From: Gammaproteobacteria bacterium
GTDB taxonomy: Bacteria > Pseudomonadota > Gammaproteobacteria > SZUA-229
Reading direction: 5' to 3'
NCBI GenBank assembly: GCA_026197015.1
Contig: JAPHRB010000123.1
Location: 1 to 24,384 of the forward strand
DNA: 24,384 nucleotides
This document shows, piece by piece, positions 8,314 through 16,726 of the stretch (positions are counted from its first letter, which is position 1; every line of letters begins with the position of its first letter). The notes under the pieces were generated by a model. It had not been told where the DNA came from and did not search any database. It was given only the letters and a program-made list of their open reading frames with translations. The translations under genes were made by a program, and so were the position numbers.

Positions 8314-8619
8314 ATGAGCGTAACTATTAATGTGTCAGATGATAATAAACTGGCAACTATGAAAATTAACGGACGTTTTGACTTTAGTTTGCATAATGAA
8401 TTCAGAAAAGCATATAAAGATATCAGTTTAGGTGGAGGTCAGTATGTTGTAGATCTTTCAGCTACTGAATATCTTGATAGTTCTGCATTAGGTATGTTGC
8501 TGTTATTAAAAGAACATGCTGAATCACAAGGTTGCAACGTAAGATTAACAGGTCAGGGTGATGAAATTAAAGAAATTCTGACCATTGCCAGTTTTGATAA
8601 AATTTTTACCTTGAGTTAA
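8314..8619 (+). CDS. hsbA: STAS-domain anti-sigma factor antagonist (HsbA-like)
   Basis: 101 residues forming a single STAS domain of the SpoIIAA/RsbV type. The phosphorylation motif YLDSSALGMLLLL places the acceptor serine at residue 56, the same position as in RsbV and in Pseudomonas HsbA. In partner switching the unphosphorylated antagonist binds an anti-sigma protein. In P. aeruginosa HsbA binds FlgM (freeing or restraining FliA) and, in its other state, a diguanylate cyclase. The ATG is preceded by a GGGAG box (8303-8307). The PP2C/kinase partner begins 4 bp after the stop. The symbol is by analogy: family and partner are clear, while the flagellar target is inferred from the adjacent fli cluster. 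Confidence 0.85.
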   Translation: MSVTINVSDDNKLATMKINGRFDFSLHNEFRKAYKDISLGGGQYVVDLSATEYLDSSALGMLLLLKEHAESQGCNVRLTGQGDEIKEILTIASFDKIFTLS

Positions 8620-8623
8620 AAAA

Positions 8624-10348
8624 GTGTCTCAAAATTCTGATAAAGAGACAGTCATTCTGGTAGTTGATGATGACCTGACAAATCGCCTGGTTTTGTCTGC
8701 TTTACTTAAAGAGTCGGGATACAAGGCTATAATTGCAGAGAATGGTGAAGAAGCCGTAAAAATCGTTGATGAAAATCATGTAGATATTATTTTGCTTGAT
8801 GTGATGATGCCGGTAATGGATGGGTACCAGGCAGCCAGAATAATAAAAAGTCGACAGACACACTTTATACCCATAATTTTCCTTACCGCTATGACCGATG
8901 AAAGCGCACTGGCTAAATGTATAGATTCTGGCGGAGATGATTTTCTTACTAAACCTTTCAATCATACATTGTTGAATGCAAAAATTGATTCGATGTTAAG
9001 AATAGCAGGGCTTTACAAAAGTATTGCTGAGCAGAATATAGAAATTAAGAATAAAAACTTTCAGGTTGAGCAGGAAATGGTTGTCACTAAAAAATTATTT
9101 GAAAAAATAATTAATAATGACTTGCGGGGTGATAAAACAGGATTGCATTATTCGATGTCTCCCATGTCAATGTTTAATGGTGACTTGATACTTGCTGAAA
9201 AAAATCAAACGTCTGGTTTTGATGTGTTAATTGCAGATTTTACCGGCCACGGTCTTTCTGCTGCCATTGGTGCTTTACCTGTTTCTGATGTATTTCATAG
9301 CATGACGAAAAAATGCTTTTCATTTAATGATATCCTGGCTGAAGCTAACTTAAAACTAATTGAACTTTTACCAACACATATGTTTATGGCTGCCAGCTTA
9401 ATTAGTGTTGATAGAAGTAATAATGTGCTTAGTGTTGTAAATGCGGGTTTACCAGATATGTACTTATATCGAAATGGTGAAATATTACATACATTTAAAT
9501 CCAGAAATATCCCTTTAGGTATTAGTAAACTCTCCGCTTCGCAATTTGAAGTTGAAATGCAGACACTGGAATATGGTGATCGTTTGATTGCGGCTACCGA
9601 TGGTATTATGGAAGCGAATAATTCTGCTGGAGAAATGTTTGGTTTAGAAAGGTTACTTAAAGTTTTTGAAGATAATGTAGAAGCTGAAGTACTATTTGAA
9701 ACGATACTATCTACCTGTAGTGAATTTCGCGAAGGTGCCGAGCAAACGGATGATATAACGCTGCTTGAGGTGTGTCATTTAGAAAATATAGAGTATAAAA
9801 CCCATGTGGCATTCCAGAATGAACATAGAGAGCCATCTGACTGGTCTATTCAGTTTAGTCTGGATATCAAGAGCTTACGTCAATTTGATGCACTTCCTTA
9901 TATAATGCAAGCTGTTAATCAACTGCAGCCGCTAGGAAGTGGCCGCACCAGTGTACATACCTTATTGGCCGAAATGTTTTCTAATGCCCTTGATCATGGG
10001 GTATTAAAGCTCGATTCATCTATGAAAAACACACCACAGGGTTTTATGGCGTTTTATCAGGAGAAGCAAAAGCGTCTGGAATCAATGCAGGAAGGCCATA
10101 TTCAGGTTTCGTTGCATCATGAGCTCGATGGTAATGGGGGAGGTCGTTTCACCTTGCATCTTGTGGATAGTGGAGAGGGTTACGATTTTAAGAATGTAGA
10201 TACACATAAAAATCAGTATTCGGGTAGAGGCCTTAAACTGGTGTCGTCTCTTGCTACAGATATGAAAGTACTGGGTAAAGGTAACTCTGTTATGGCTTAT
10301 TATGACTGGAGTAACAAATCATCAGTCAATAAAAAGTCTCTAATTTAA
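8624..10348 (+). CDS. hsbR: Response regulator with PP2C phosphatase and HATPase anti-sigma kinase domains (HsbR-like)
   Basis: 574 residues, three domains. The receiver domain (about 8-128) has acidic pocket D15/D16, phospho-acceptor D59, T88 and K110, all intact. A helical linker (about 130-165) leads to a SpoIIE-type PP2C serine phosphatase (about 170-390) with metal-site motifs ADFTGHG (D205), TDG (D326) and TDD (D376-D377). The C-terminal HATPase_c anti-sigma/serine-kinase domain (about 415-565) has N-box E450-N454, G1 box DSGEGYD (from D515) and G2 box GRGLKLV. This is the HsbR/CrsR layout: one protein that can phosphorylate or dephosphorylate the STAS antagonist according to its receiver state. 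The start is a GTG 4 bp after the hsbA-like stop, with no good ribosome-binding site, implying coupling. The hptB phosphotransfer gene usual in Pseudomonas is absent here. Confidence 0.9.
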   Translation: MSQNSDKETVILVVDDDLTNRLVLSALLKESGYKAIIAENGEEAVKIVDENHVDIILLDVMMPVMDGYQAARIIKSRQTHFIPIIFLTAMTDESALAKCIDSGGDDFLTKPFNHTLLNAKIDSMLRIAGLYKSIAEQNIEIKNKNFQVEQEMVVTKKLFEKIINNDLRGDKTGLHYSMSPMSMFNGDLILAEKNQTSGFDVLIADFTGHGLSAAIGALPVSDVFHSMTKKCFSFNDILAEANLKLIELLPTHMFMAASLISVDRSNNVLSVVNAGLPDMYLYRNGEILHTFKSRNIPLGISKLSASQFEVEMQTLEYGDRLIAATDGIMEANNSAGEMFGLERLLKVFEDNVEAEVLFETILSTCSEFREGAEQTDDITLLEVCHLENIEYKTHVAFQNEHREPSDWSIQFSLDIKSLRQFDALPYIMQAVNQLQPLGSGRTSVHTLLAEMFSNALDHGVLKLDSSMKNTPQGFMAFYQEKQKRLESMQEGHIQVSLHHELDGNGGGRFTLHLVDSGEGYDFKNVDTHKNQYSGRGLKLVSSLATDMKVLGKGNSVMAYYDWSNKSSVNKKSLI

Positions 10349-10529
10349 GCGTGTTTTCTACCCATAAAATTATTTCATGACTATAACCTATTGATTTACA
10401 TCTTTTTTATTTTCTTGCGGTAAAAATAACTTGCTTTTCAGCCAATGCGAACTAAAGTGTCTGTCAGAGATATTAATCATTGGCTAATATAGTTCGCTAT
10501 TGTGAAGCCAGAGAGTGCTGGAGAAACAC
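10349..10529. other. hsbR-aceE intergenic region
   Basis: 181 bp without coding potential. The first ~90 bp are T-rich (runs near 10402-10414) but show no stable hairpin for termination of the hsbA-hsbR transcript. The second half carries the interleaved inverted repeats and candidate aceE promoter described separately. Confidence 0.5.
10440..10496. promoter_or_regulatory. Interleaved inverted repeats and candidate promoter before aceE
   Basis: Two perfect inverted repeats alternate in A-B-A'-B' order: AGCCAATG (10440-10447) with CATTGGCT (10478-10485), and CGAACTA (10448-10454) with TAGTTCG (10490-10496). A candidate sigma-70 promoter overlaps them: CTGTCA (10461-10466), 18-bp spacer, TAATAT (10485-10490), giving a start near 10497 and a ~33-base leader. 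If so, A' abuts the -10 and B' straddles its downstream edge, as repressor sites would. If transcription starts further upstream, the arms could instead pair as a pseudoknot or as two exclusive stems. PdhR-type control is one possibility, but the sequence is not the known PdhR box. Confidence 0.45.
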
Positions 10530-13193
10530 ATGTCTACATCGAATCAAGATCAGGATATCGATCAATTAGAAACCCATGAATGGCTAGACGCTATAGAAGG
10601 GGTGTTAAAATCTGATGGCGCAGATCGCGCGCATTTCCTTTTAGAGCAAATGATCGATAAGTTACGTCGTTCAGGGGCAAACTTGCCACATAAAGCGACA
10701 ACCGCTTATGTAAATACTATTCCTACTCATTTGCAGCCAAATTTACCCGGTGATATGAGTCTGGAACGTCGTATTCGAGCTTTAATACGCTGGAACGCCG
10801 CTGCTATGGTTGTTAAAGCAAACAGAAAAGCATCTGAGCTGGGTGGGCATATAGCAAGTTTTGCATCTGCTGCCACATTATATGATATTGGTTTCAATCA
10901 TTTCTGGCGTGCTCCTACCCATGAACATGGTGGTGATCTGGTTTTCTTTCAGGGGCATTCTGCACCGGGTATGTACTCTCGTGCTTACCTTGAAGGTCGA
11001 TTTGAGAGTGATCAGTTAGATAATTTCCGCCAGGAAGTTGATGGTAATGGTTTGTCCTCTTATCCTCACCCCTGGTTAATGCCTGACTTCTGGCAATTTC
11101 CAACAGTTTCAATGGGGCTGGGCCCTATAAGCGCGATTTATCAGGCGCGTTTTATGAAGTACCTGCAAGATCGAGGTCTTGCTGATACCCGTGATCGTCA
11201 GGTTTGGTGTTTCCTGGGTGATGGTGAGACAGATGAGCCTGAATCATTAGGTGCTATCTCACTGGCATCACGTGAAAAATTAGATAATTTAACCTTTGTT
11301 ATCAACTGTAACCTACAGCGCCTTGACGGTCCTGTTCGCGGTAACGGTAAAATTATTCAGGAGTTAGAAGCGGTATTCCGTGGTGTTGGCTGGAAAGTTA
11401 TCAAAGTATTATGGGGCGGTTACTGGGATCCATTATTAGCAAAAGATCACGATGGTTTATTGCAAAAGCGCATGCTTGAAGCTGTAGATGGTGACTTCAT
11501 GAACTATAAATCTAAAGATGGTGCTTATGTACGAGAGCACTTCTTTGGAAAATACCCGGAACTCAAAGCCATGGTTGCCGATATGTCAGATGATGATATC
11601 TGGCGTTTAAACCGTGGCGGTCATGATCCTCATAAAGTTTTTGCTGCCTATGCTGAAGCTGCAAAACTCGATGAGCAGCCCACTGTTATTTTAGCTCACA
11701 CAGTTAAAGGTTATGGCATGGGTGCAGCAGGTGAGGGGCAGATGCGCACTCACTCGCAGAAAAAACTCGATGAAGAAGAAATGATTGCCTATAAAAATCG
11801 TTTCAATATTCCTATTACTGATGAACAAGCGGCACGTGCTGATTACTATCGTCCTGATGAAAATTCAGAAGAAATGAAATACATGAAAGCACAACGTGAG
11901 AAATTGGGCGGCTCAATGCCTGCTCGACAACGTTTGGCCGCACCTTTAGAAGTGCCTGAGCTTTCAGTGTTTGAACCGATTACCAAGGGTTCAGGTGATC
12001 GTGAAATGTCGACAACTATGGCATTTGTTCGTTTGTTAACATTAATTACCCGCGATAAAAAAATGGGTAAGTATGTTGTGCCTATCGTACCAGACGAAGC
12101 ACGTACCTTTGGTATGGAGGGTATGTTCCGTCAGTTAGGTATTTATTCTTCAGTGGGGCAGTTATATACGCCACAGGATAAAGAGCAGGTGATGTTTTAT
12201 AAAGAAGATAAAACAGGCCAGATTTTAGAAGAAGGAATTAACGAAGCCGGTGCCATGTCATCGTGGATTGCGGCGGCGACATCGTATAGCACGCATAATG
12301 TAAATATGGTTCCATTTTATATTTACTATTCTATGTTTGGGTTTCAGCGTATTGGTGATCTGGCATGGATGGCAGGTGATATGCAGGCACGTGGTTTCCT
12401 AATTGGCGGTACAGCAGGTAGAACGACATTAGCTGGTGAAGGTTTGCAACATCAGGATGGTCACAGCTTCCTCGCCGCAGGCACTATTCCAAACTGTGTT
12501 TCATATGATCCAACTTTTTCATATGAACTGGCGGTTATAATTCAGGACGGTATGCGTCGTATGAATCAGAATCAGGAAAATGTTTTCTATTATATTGCCG
12601 TGATGAACGAAAACTATGTTCAACCCGCAATGCCCAAAGGTGTTGAAGAAGGCATTGTAAAAGGCATGTACTTATTACAGGGTGGCGGTAAACGTCGTAA
12701 GAAAGTACAACTTATGGGTTCAGGCACAATTTTACGTGAAGTAATTGCAGCTGCTGAATTACTGGATAAAGACTGGTCTATTGATGCGGATATCTGGAGT
12801 GTAACAAGTTTTAACGAATTAAAACGTGAAGGTGAAGATGTTGATCGCTGGAATATGTTACATCCATTAGAAGACAAACGTTTAAGTTATGTTGAGAAAT
12901 GCTTGAAAGACAAACGCGGCCCCATTGTTGCAGCAACAGATTATGTTAGAACTTATGCTGAACAGATACGTAAATGGGTTCCAGCACAATATGATGTCTT
13001 AGGAACTGATGGTTTTGGCCGTTCAGATACACGTGCTCAATTACGTAAACATTTTGAAGTAAATGCAAAATACGTAGCAGTAGCTGCGCTAATGGCGCTT
13101 GCTAATGATGGTCAGTTCCCGGCGGGTAAAGTTCAGGAAGCGATTGAGAAGTACGGGATCGATCCTGAAAAGCCAAATCCTGCTACTGCGTAA
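10530..13193 (+). CDS. aceE: Pyruvate dehydrogenase E1 component, homodimeric type
   Basis: 887 residues, the same length class as E. coli AceE. It decarboxylates pyruvate on thiamine diphosphate and transfers the acetyl group to the lipoyl arm of E2. The ThDP/Mg motif runs from GDGE at residues 230-233 to N(C)N at 259-261. Other E1-type landmarks include HTVKGYGMG in the N-terminal half and VPDEARTFGMEGMFRQLGIY in the central transketolase-like half. I chose ATG 10530 because GGAG lies about 7 bases upstream and the reading MSTSNQDQDI matches the usual AceE N-terminus. A GTG 15 bases earlier would add five residues. It heads the aceE-aceF-lpd operon. No truncation is seen. Confidence 0.97.
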   Translation: MSTSNQDQDIDQLETHEWLDAIEGVLKSDGADRAHFLLEQMIDKLRRSGANLPHKATTAYVNTIPTHLQPNLPGDMSLERRIRALIRWNAAAMVVKANRKASELGGHIASFASAATLYDIGFNHFWRAPTHEHGGDLVFFQGHSAPGMYSRAYLEGRFESDQLDNFRQEVDGNGLSSYPHPWLMPDFWQFPTVSMGLGPISAIYQARFMKYLQDRGLADTRDRQVWCFLGDGETDEPESLGAISLASREKLDNLTFVINCNLQRLDGPVRGNGKIIQELEAVFRGVGWKVIKVLWGGYWDPLLAKDHDGLLQKRMLEAVDGDFMNYKSKDGAYVREHFFGKYPELKAMVADMSDDDIWRLNRGGHDPHKVFAAYAEAAKLDEQPTVILAHTVKGYGMGAAGEGQMRTHSQKKLDEEEMIAYKNRFNIPITDEQAARADYYRPDENSEEMKYMKAQREKLGGSMPARQRLAAPLEVPELSVFEPITKGSGDREMSTTMAFVRLLTLITRDKKMGKYVVPIVPDEARTFGMEGMFRQLGIYSSVGQLYTPQDKEQVMFYKEDKTGQILEEGINEAGAMSSWIAAATSYSTHNVNMVPFYIYYSMFGFQRIGDLAWMAGDMQARGFLIGGTAGRTTLAGEGLQHQDGHSFLAAGTIPNCVSYDPTFSYELAVIIQDGMRRMNQNQENVFYYIAVMNENYVQPAMPKGVEEGIVKGMYLLQGGGKRRKKVQLMGSGTILREVIAAAELLDKDWSIDADIWSVTSFNELKREGEDVDRWNMLHPLEDKRLSYVEKCLKDKRGPIVAATDYVRTYAEQIRKWVPAQYDVLGTDGFGRSDTRAQLRKHFEVNAKYVAVAALMALANDGQFPAGKVQEAIEKYGIDPEKPNPATA

Positions 13194-13393
13194 AAGTTAA
13201 AAGCGTAGAAAAAAAGAAAGCGCAAATGAACGCGAATACACGCAAATGTAAACGCAAATAAATGCGGATTATTAAGCTTCGTCATTCCCGAATGCTTGTG
13301 TCGGGAATTTAGTAACTTAAAAGTTACTAGACTCCCGCCTTTGCAGGAGAGACAAAACGTAACAAATAACAGTTAAACAAACTGGAGTAAACC
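13194..13393. repeat. aceE-aceF spacer: CGCAAAT tandem array and double-hairpin repeat
   Basis: A 200-bp spacer interrupts the operon. At 13221-13270 there are irregular tandem copies of CGCAAAT/CGCGAAT every 10-12 bases, ending in a TGCGGAT variant. Then 13284-13308 forms ATTCCCGA-9 nt-TCGGGAAT, immediately followed by 13310-13329, TAGTAACTT-AA-AAGTTACTA, and a weaker CTCC...GGAG stem (from 13332). The CGTCATTCCCG...CGGGAAT pattern resembles dispersed palindromic (REP-like) repeats common between genes in proteobacteria. A degenerate relative lies in the aceF-lpd spacer. The aceF ribosome-binding site (CTGGAG) follows at the 3' end. Confidence 0.7.
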
Positions 13394-14701
13394 ATGAGTG
13401 AAATGGTCGAAGTAAAAGTTCCTGATATTGGTGATTTTGATTCTGTCGAAATCATAGAAATACTTGTTTCTGTCGGTGATCAAATTGCCGAAGAAGATTC
13501 TTTAATAACGGTTGAGTCAGACAAAGCCTCAATGGAAATTCCTAGCAGCCATGCAGGAACAGTTAAAGAAATAAAAGTTGCGATTGGTGATTCAATTGCT
13601 GAAGGTGCAACTGTCGTCGTTTTAGAAGCATCAGCTGGAGCCGCTGTTGTTGAAGAACCTAAGAAACAGGAAGTGCCAGAAGAACAAGCAGAAATAGCTA
13701 AGGTAGAAACAAAGCCTGAGCCTGCTTCAGTTGTGGAAACTGCACCCGCTATAAGGCCTTCACCTACAGCGAAAATTGATCCAGTTAATTTTAAAAATGC
13801 ACATGCATCACCAGCAGTAAGAAAGTTTGCACGAGAGTTAGGTGTAGATTTAAGTAAGGTCGATGGCAGTGGAAGAAGTTCGCGTATTGTTAAAGATGAC
13901 GTACAGGCTTTTGTAAAACGCGTGTTGACGACAGGTGGTGGTTCAGTAAATGGTGGTTCCGCACTTGGTGTAGAACCTATGCCAGAAATTGATTTCTCTC
14001 AGTTTGGTGAAGTTGAAACAGTTGCCTTAAGTAAAATAAATAAACTAACTGGTAAGTTTTTACATCGTAACTGGGTGACTATTCCTCATATTACACAATT
14101 TGATGAAGCAGATATCACATCATTAGAAGCTTTTCGTAAGCAGTTAAATAAAGAATATGAAAGAGAAGGTGTGAAATTCACCATGTTATCTTTTATTATG
14201 AAAGCAGTAGCTGCAGGCCTTAAAAAATATCCTCGTTTTAATTCTTCATTAGAACCTAGTGGTGAAAATTTAATTTTGAAAAACTATTTCAACGTGGGAG
14301 TGGCGGTTGATACGCCAGATGGTCTGGTTGTACCAGTTATTCGCGATGTTGATAAAAAATCTTTAGTAGAAATTTCTCTGGAGTTACGTGAAATTTCAGG
14401 AAAAGCAAGAGATAAGAAGTTAAAACCATCTGACATGCAAGGTGGCAGTATGTCAATTTCTAGTCTGGGTGGCATTGGCGGTACTAAATTTACGCCCATC
14501 GTTAATGCGCCTGAAGTAGCCATTTTAGGTGTATCAAAAGCTGAAATGAAACCCGTTTGGAATGGTTCTGAGTTTGAGCCCAAACTGATGTGTCCTTTAT
14601 GTTTATCGTATGACCATCGAGTTATAGATGGTGCAGATGGTGCAAGATTTATAACTTATGTGAGTGGTTTGTTAGCAGATGCACGACGTTTATTGTTGTA
14701 G
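13394..14701 (+). CDS. aceF: Dihydrolipoyllysine acetyltransferase, pyruvate dehydrogenase E2
   Basis: 435 residues. E2 forms the complex core and moves acetyl groups from E1 to CoA. Domain order: one lipoyl domain (1-80; lipoyl lysine K44 in ESDKASMEIP), an Ala/Pro/Glu-rich flexible linker (about 82-130), a peripheral-subunit-binding domain (about 137-175, HASPAVRKFARELGVDLSKV), a second Gly/Ser linker, and the catalytic domain to the end. The active-site motif is SYDHRVIDGADG (H408, D412). E. coli AceF has three lipoyl domains; this has one, the shorter form. The start is fixed by CTGGAG 7 bases before the ATG. Together with the lipoyl domain on Lpd downstream, the complex would still carry two lipoyl carriers per E2-E3 pair. 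Confidence 0.96.
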   Translation: MSEMVEVKVPDIGDFDSVEIIEILVSVGDQIAEEDSLITVESDKASMEIPSSHAGTVKEIKVAIGDSIAEGATVVVLEASAGAAVVEEPKKQEVPEEQAEIAKVETKPEPASVVETAPAIRPSPTAKIDPVNFKNAHASPAVRKFARELGVDLSKVDGSGRSSRIVKDDVQAFVKRVLTTGGGSVNGGSALGVEPMPEIDFSQFGEVETVALSKINKLTGKFLHRNWVTIPHITQFDEADITSLEAFRKQLNKEYEREGVKFTMLSFIMKAVAAGLKKYPRFNSSLEPSGENLILKNYFNVGVAVDTPDGLVVPVIRDVDKKSLVEISLELREISGKARDKKLKPSDMQGGSMSISSLGGIGGTKFTPIVNAPEVAILGVSKAEMKPVWNGSEFEPKLMCPLCLSYDHRVIDGADGARFITYVSGLLADARRLLL

Positions 14702-14852
14702 ATTGTTGCCGCAGAGGCACAAACAACACAGAGTAAATTTAATATAATTTGACATTCCTGAGAAAGCCCGGAATCCAGTGGTTATGAATGCATAAGATAC
14801 TAGATTGCCGATTGAAACATTCGGTAATAACGAAAGAAAAAGGCTTAAAATT
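14702..14852. repeat. aceF-lpd spacer with degenerate palindromic repeat
   Basis: 151 bp, non-coding. The first part (14702-14735) is GCAGAGGCACAAACAACACAG-like, a low-complexity stretch. The segment at about 14751-14810 can be aligned by eye with the hairpin repeat of the aceE-aceF spacer: a GACATTCC...CGGAATCCAG arm pair, a middle part, then ATACTAGATTGCCG matching TTACTAGACTCCCG. It looks like a decayed second copy. A weak AAAAAGG box precedes the lpd ATG. Confidence 0.5.
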
Positions 14853-16649
14853 ATGAGCACAATAGAAGTTAAAGTACCTGATATCGGCGATTTTGATTCA
14901 GTTGAAATTATTGAAGTTCTGGTTGCTGTAGGTGACCAGGTTGCTGAAGAAGATTCACTCATTACAGTTGAATCAGATAAAGCGTCTATGGAAATTCCGG
15001 CACCGGCTGCTGGCACAGTGACCTCACTAAAAGTCTCTGTTGGTGACTCAATAGCTCAGGGAAGTTTAATTCTTATGCTGGAAACCAGAGAAGATGTCAC
15101 TTCATCATCTGCTCCAGTAGAAACACAGGAACAGGCGGCTCCACAGAAAGAGGATCTGAAAGAAGAACAAAAAGAAGAAGTACAAAAAACGTTAGCAACA
15201 CCAGCGGCCACAAGTTTTACTGGTGATGTAGATGTTCAGGCTGAGGTGGTTGTTTTAGGTTCAGGTCCTGGTGGTTATACGGCTGCTTTTCGTGCTGCTG
15301 ATTTAGGCAAGCAGGTTGTACTTATTGAAAAAGACGATGTTTTGGGTGGCGTGTGTTTGAATGTAGGTTGTATACCGTCTAAAGCATTACTGCATGTTGC
15401 AGAAGTAGTGAGTGAAGCTGAAGAATTTTCTGCTGATGATATCGGCATTAAATTTAATAAACCAAAAATAGACAATGTTAAATTACGTGCTCATAAAGAT
15501 GCTGTAATTAATAAGTTAACAGGTGGTTTAAAGTCAATGGCAAAACAGCGCAAGGTTACAACTGTGCATGGTTTTGGTAAATTTACATCGGCTAACACAA
15601 TTGAAGTAGAAACATCGGATGGCAGTAAAAAAACCGTTGGTTTTGAAAACTGCATTATTGCTGCGGGTTCATCAGTTACAAAATTACCCTTTGTGCCCTG
15701 GGATGACGAGCGTGTATGGGACTCTACTGATGCACTTGAATTACACAATATTCCCAAACGTTTACTGGTAGTGGGTGGCGGTATTATTGGTTTAGAAATG
15801 GCGACAGTTTATTCAGCACTAGGTGCAAAAGTAACTGTTGTTGAGTTAAGTCCAGGTTTGATTCCCGGTGCAGATCGAGATTTGATTCGTCCTTTTGAAA
15901 AATCACTTAAAAAGAAATATGAAAATATTTATACCAGTACAAAAGTGACCGAATTAATACCAGGTAAAAAAGGTATTACCTGTAAGTTTGAAGGTGCGAA
16001 GGCACCAGCTGAAGATACATTTGATAATGTACTGGTTGCAATTGGTCGTTCTCCTAATGGTAAGTTAATTGATGCTGATAAAGCGGGTGTTATTGTAAAT
16101 GATCAGGGATTTATTCCTGTTGATAATCAAATGCGTACCAATGTGAATAACATTTTCGCAATTGGTGATGTTGTCGGTCAGCCAATGTTAGCTCATAAAG
16201 CAACACATGAAGCTAAAATTGCGGCTGAAGTTATTGATGGCCAGAAGCGCTACTTTGATGTACGGACTATTCCTTCAGTCGCATATACATCTCCAGAAGT
16301 TGCCTGGTGTGGGCAGACTGAAGATGAACTCAAGGCAGAAGGTGTTGAGTATATTAAAGGCGCATTCCCATGGGCAGCAAGTGGCCGAGCATTATCTGTC
16401 GGCGCTACAAATGGTGTTACCAAGGTTTTATATGATAAGAAAACACATCGTATAATAGGCGCAGGTATCCTCGGTAGAAATGCAGGTGAGTTAATAGCAG
16501 AAGCCGCACTAGCCATAGAAATGGGTGCTGAGATGGATGATATAGCTATGACAATACACCCTCATCCTACACTATCAGAAACACTAAACTTTGCGACTGA
16601 AGTTGCTGAAGGTACCTGTACCGATATTTATATGCCAAAGAAAAAATAA
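14853..16649 (+). CDS. lpd: Dihydrolipoyl dehydrogenase E3 with N-terminal lipoyl domain
   Basis: 598 residues, about 120 longer than standard E3 because an extra lipoyl domain (1-80; lipoyl lysine K43 in ESDKASMEIP) and an Ala/Gln/Glu/Lys linker (about 85-125) are fused in front. This is the p64k-like E3 type known from Neisseria and other proteobacteria. The E3 part reoxidises dihydrolipoamide with NAD+: FAD motif GSGPGG from residue 136, redox-active disulfide C168/C173 in GGVCLNVGCIPSK, NAD motif VGGGIIGLE from about 307, and the His-Glu pair HPTLSE (H571, E576) near the C-terminus. The start ATG 14853 (MSTIEVKVPDIG) matches the beginning of a lipoyl domain; an in-frame TTG 48 bases upstream is unlikely. 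An inverted repeat that may end the transcript follows. Confidence 0.96.
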   Translation: MSTIEVKVPDIGDFDSVEIIEVLVAVGDQVAEEDSLITVESDKASMEIPAPAAGTVTSLKVSVGDSIAQGSLILMLETREDVTSSSAPVETQEQAAPQKEDLKEEQKEEVQKTLATPAATSFTGDVDVQAEVVVLGSGPGGYTAAFRAADLGKQVVLIEKDDVLGGVCLNVGCIPSKALLHVAEVVSEAEEFSADDIGIKFNKPKIDNVKLRAHKDAVINKLTGGLKSMAKQRKVTTVHGFGKFTSANTIEVETSDGSKKTVGFENCIIAAGSSVTKLPFVPWDDERVWDSTDALELHNIPKRLLVVGGGIIGLEMATVYSALGAKVTVVELSPGLIPGADRDLIRPFEKSLKKKYENIYTSTKVTELIPGKKGITCKFEGAKAPAEDTFDNVLVAIGRSPNGKLIDADKAGVIVNDQGFIPVDNQMRTNVNNIFAIGDVVGQPMLAHKATHEAKIAAEVIDGQKRYFDVRTIPSVAYTSPEVAWCGQTEDELKAEGVEYIKGAFPWAASGRALSVGATNGVTKVLYDKKTHRIIGAGILGRNAGELIAEAALAIEMGAEMDDIAMTIHPHPTLSETLNFATEVAEGTCTDIYMPKKK

Positions 16650-16657
16650 TTTAGCTT

Positions 16658-16692
16658 TTTACAGGAGTTAATACCAGGTTAACTTCTGTAAA
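16658..16692. terminator. Convergent-gene hairpin between lpd and ogt
   Basis: TTTACAGGAGTTAA (16658-16671) and TTAACTTCTGTAAA (16679-16692) pair over 14 bp with one G-U (as + strand RNA) and a 7-base loop. The hairpin sits in the 77-bp spacer between convergent lpd (+) and ogt (-). The 3' side on + is only moderately T-rich (TTATTATGTTTTG) and the - strand side reads AAAAGCTAAATTATTTTTT, so it may terminate both genes, though neither T-run is ideal. Confidence 0.6.
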
Positions 16693-16726
16693 CGTTATTA
16701 TGTTTTGTTATTTAACTCTTCTTTTA

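Noticed and set aside
10515..10529. GTG at 10515 as the aceE start
   Set aside because: The ATG at 10530 has GGAG at correct spacing and gives the usual AceE N-terminus; the GTG would place the ribosome-binding site inside the gene.
13221..13270. CGCAAAT array as a CRISPR or origin iteron array
   Set aside because: Units are only 7 bases with irregular 10-12-base spacing and no distinct spacers. It lies within an operon and has no rep or cas genes nearby.
14690..15016. 108-codon - strand ORF across the aceF-lpd spacer
   Set aside because: Mostly antisense of the lipoyl domain coding region and the spacer repeat; Ser/Thr-rich low-complexity product with no start signal.
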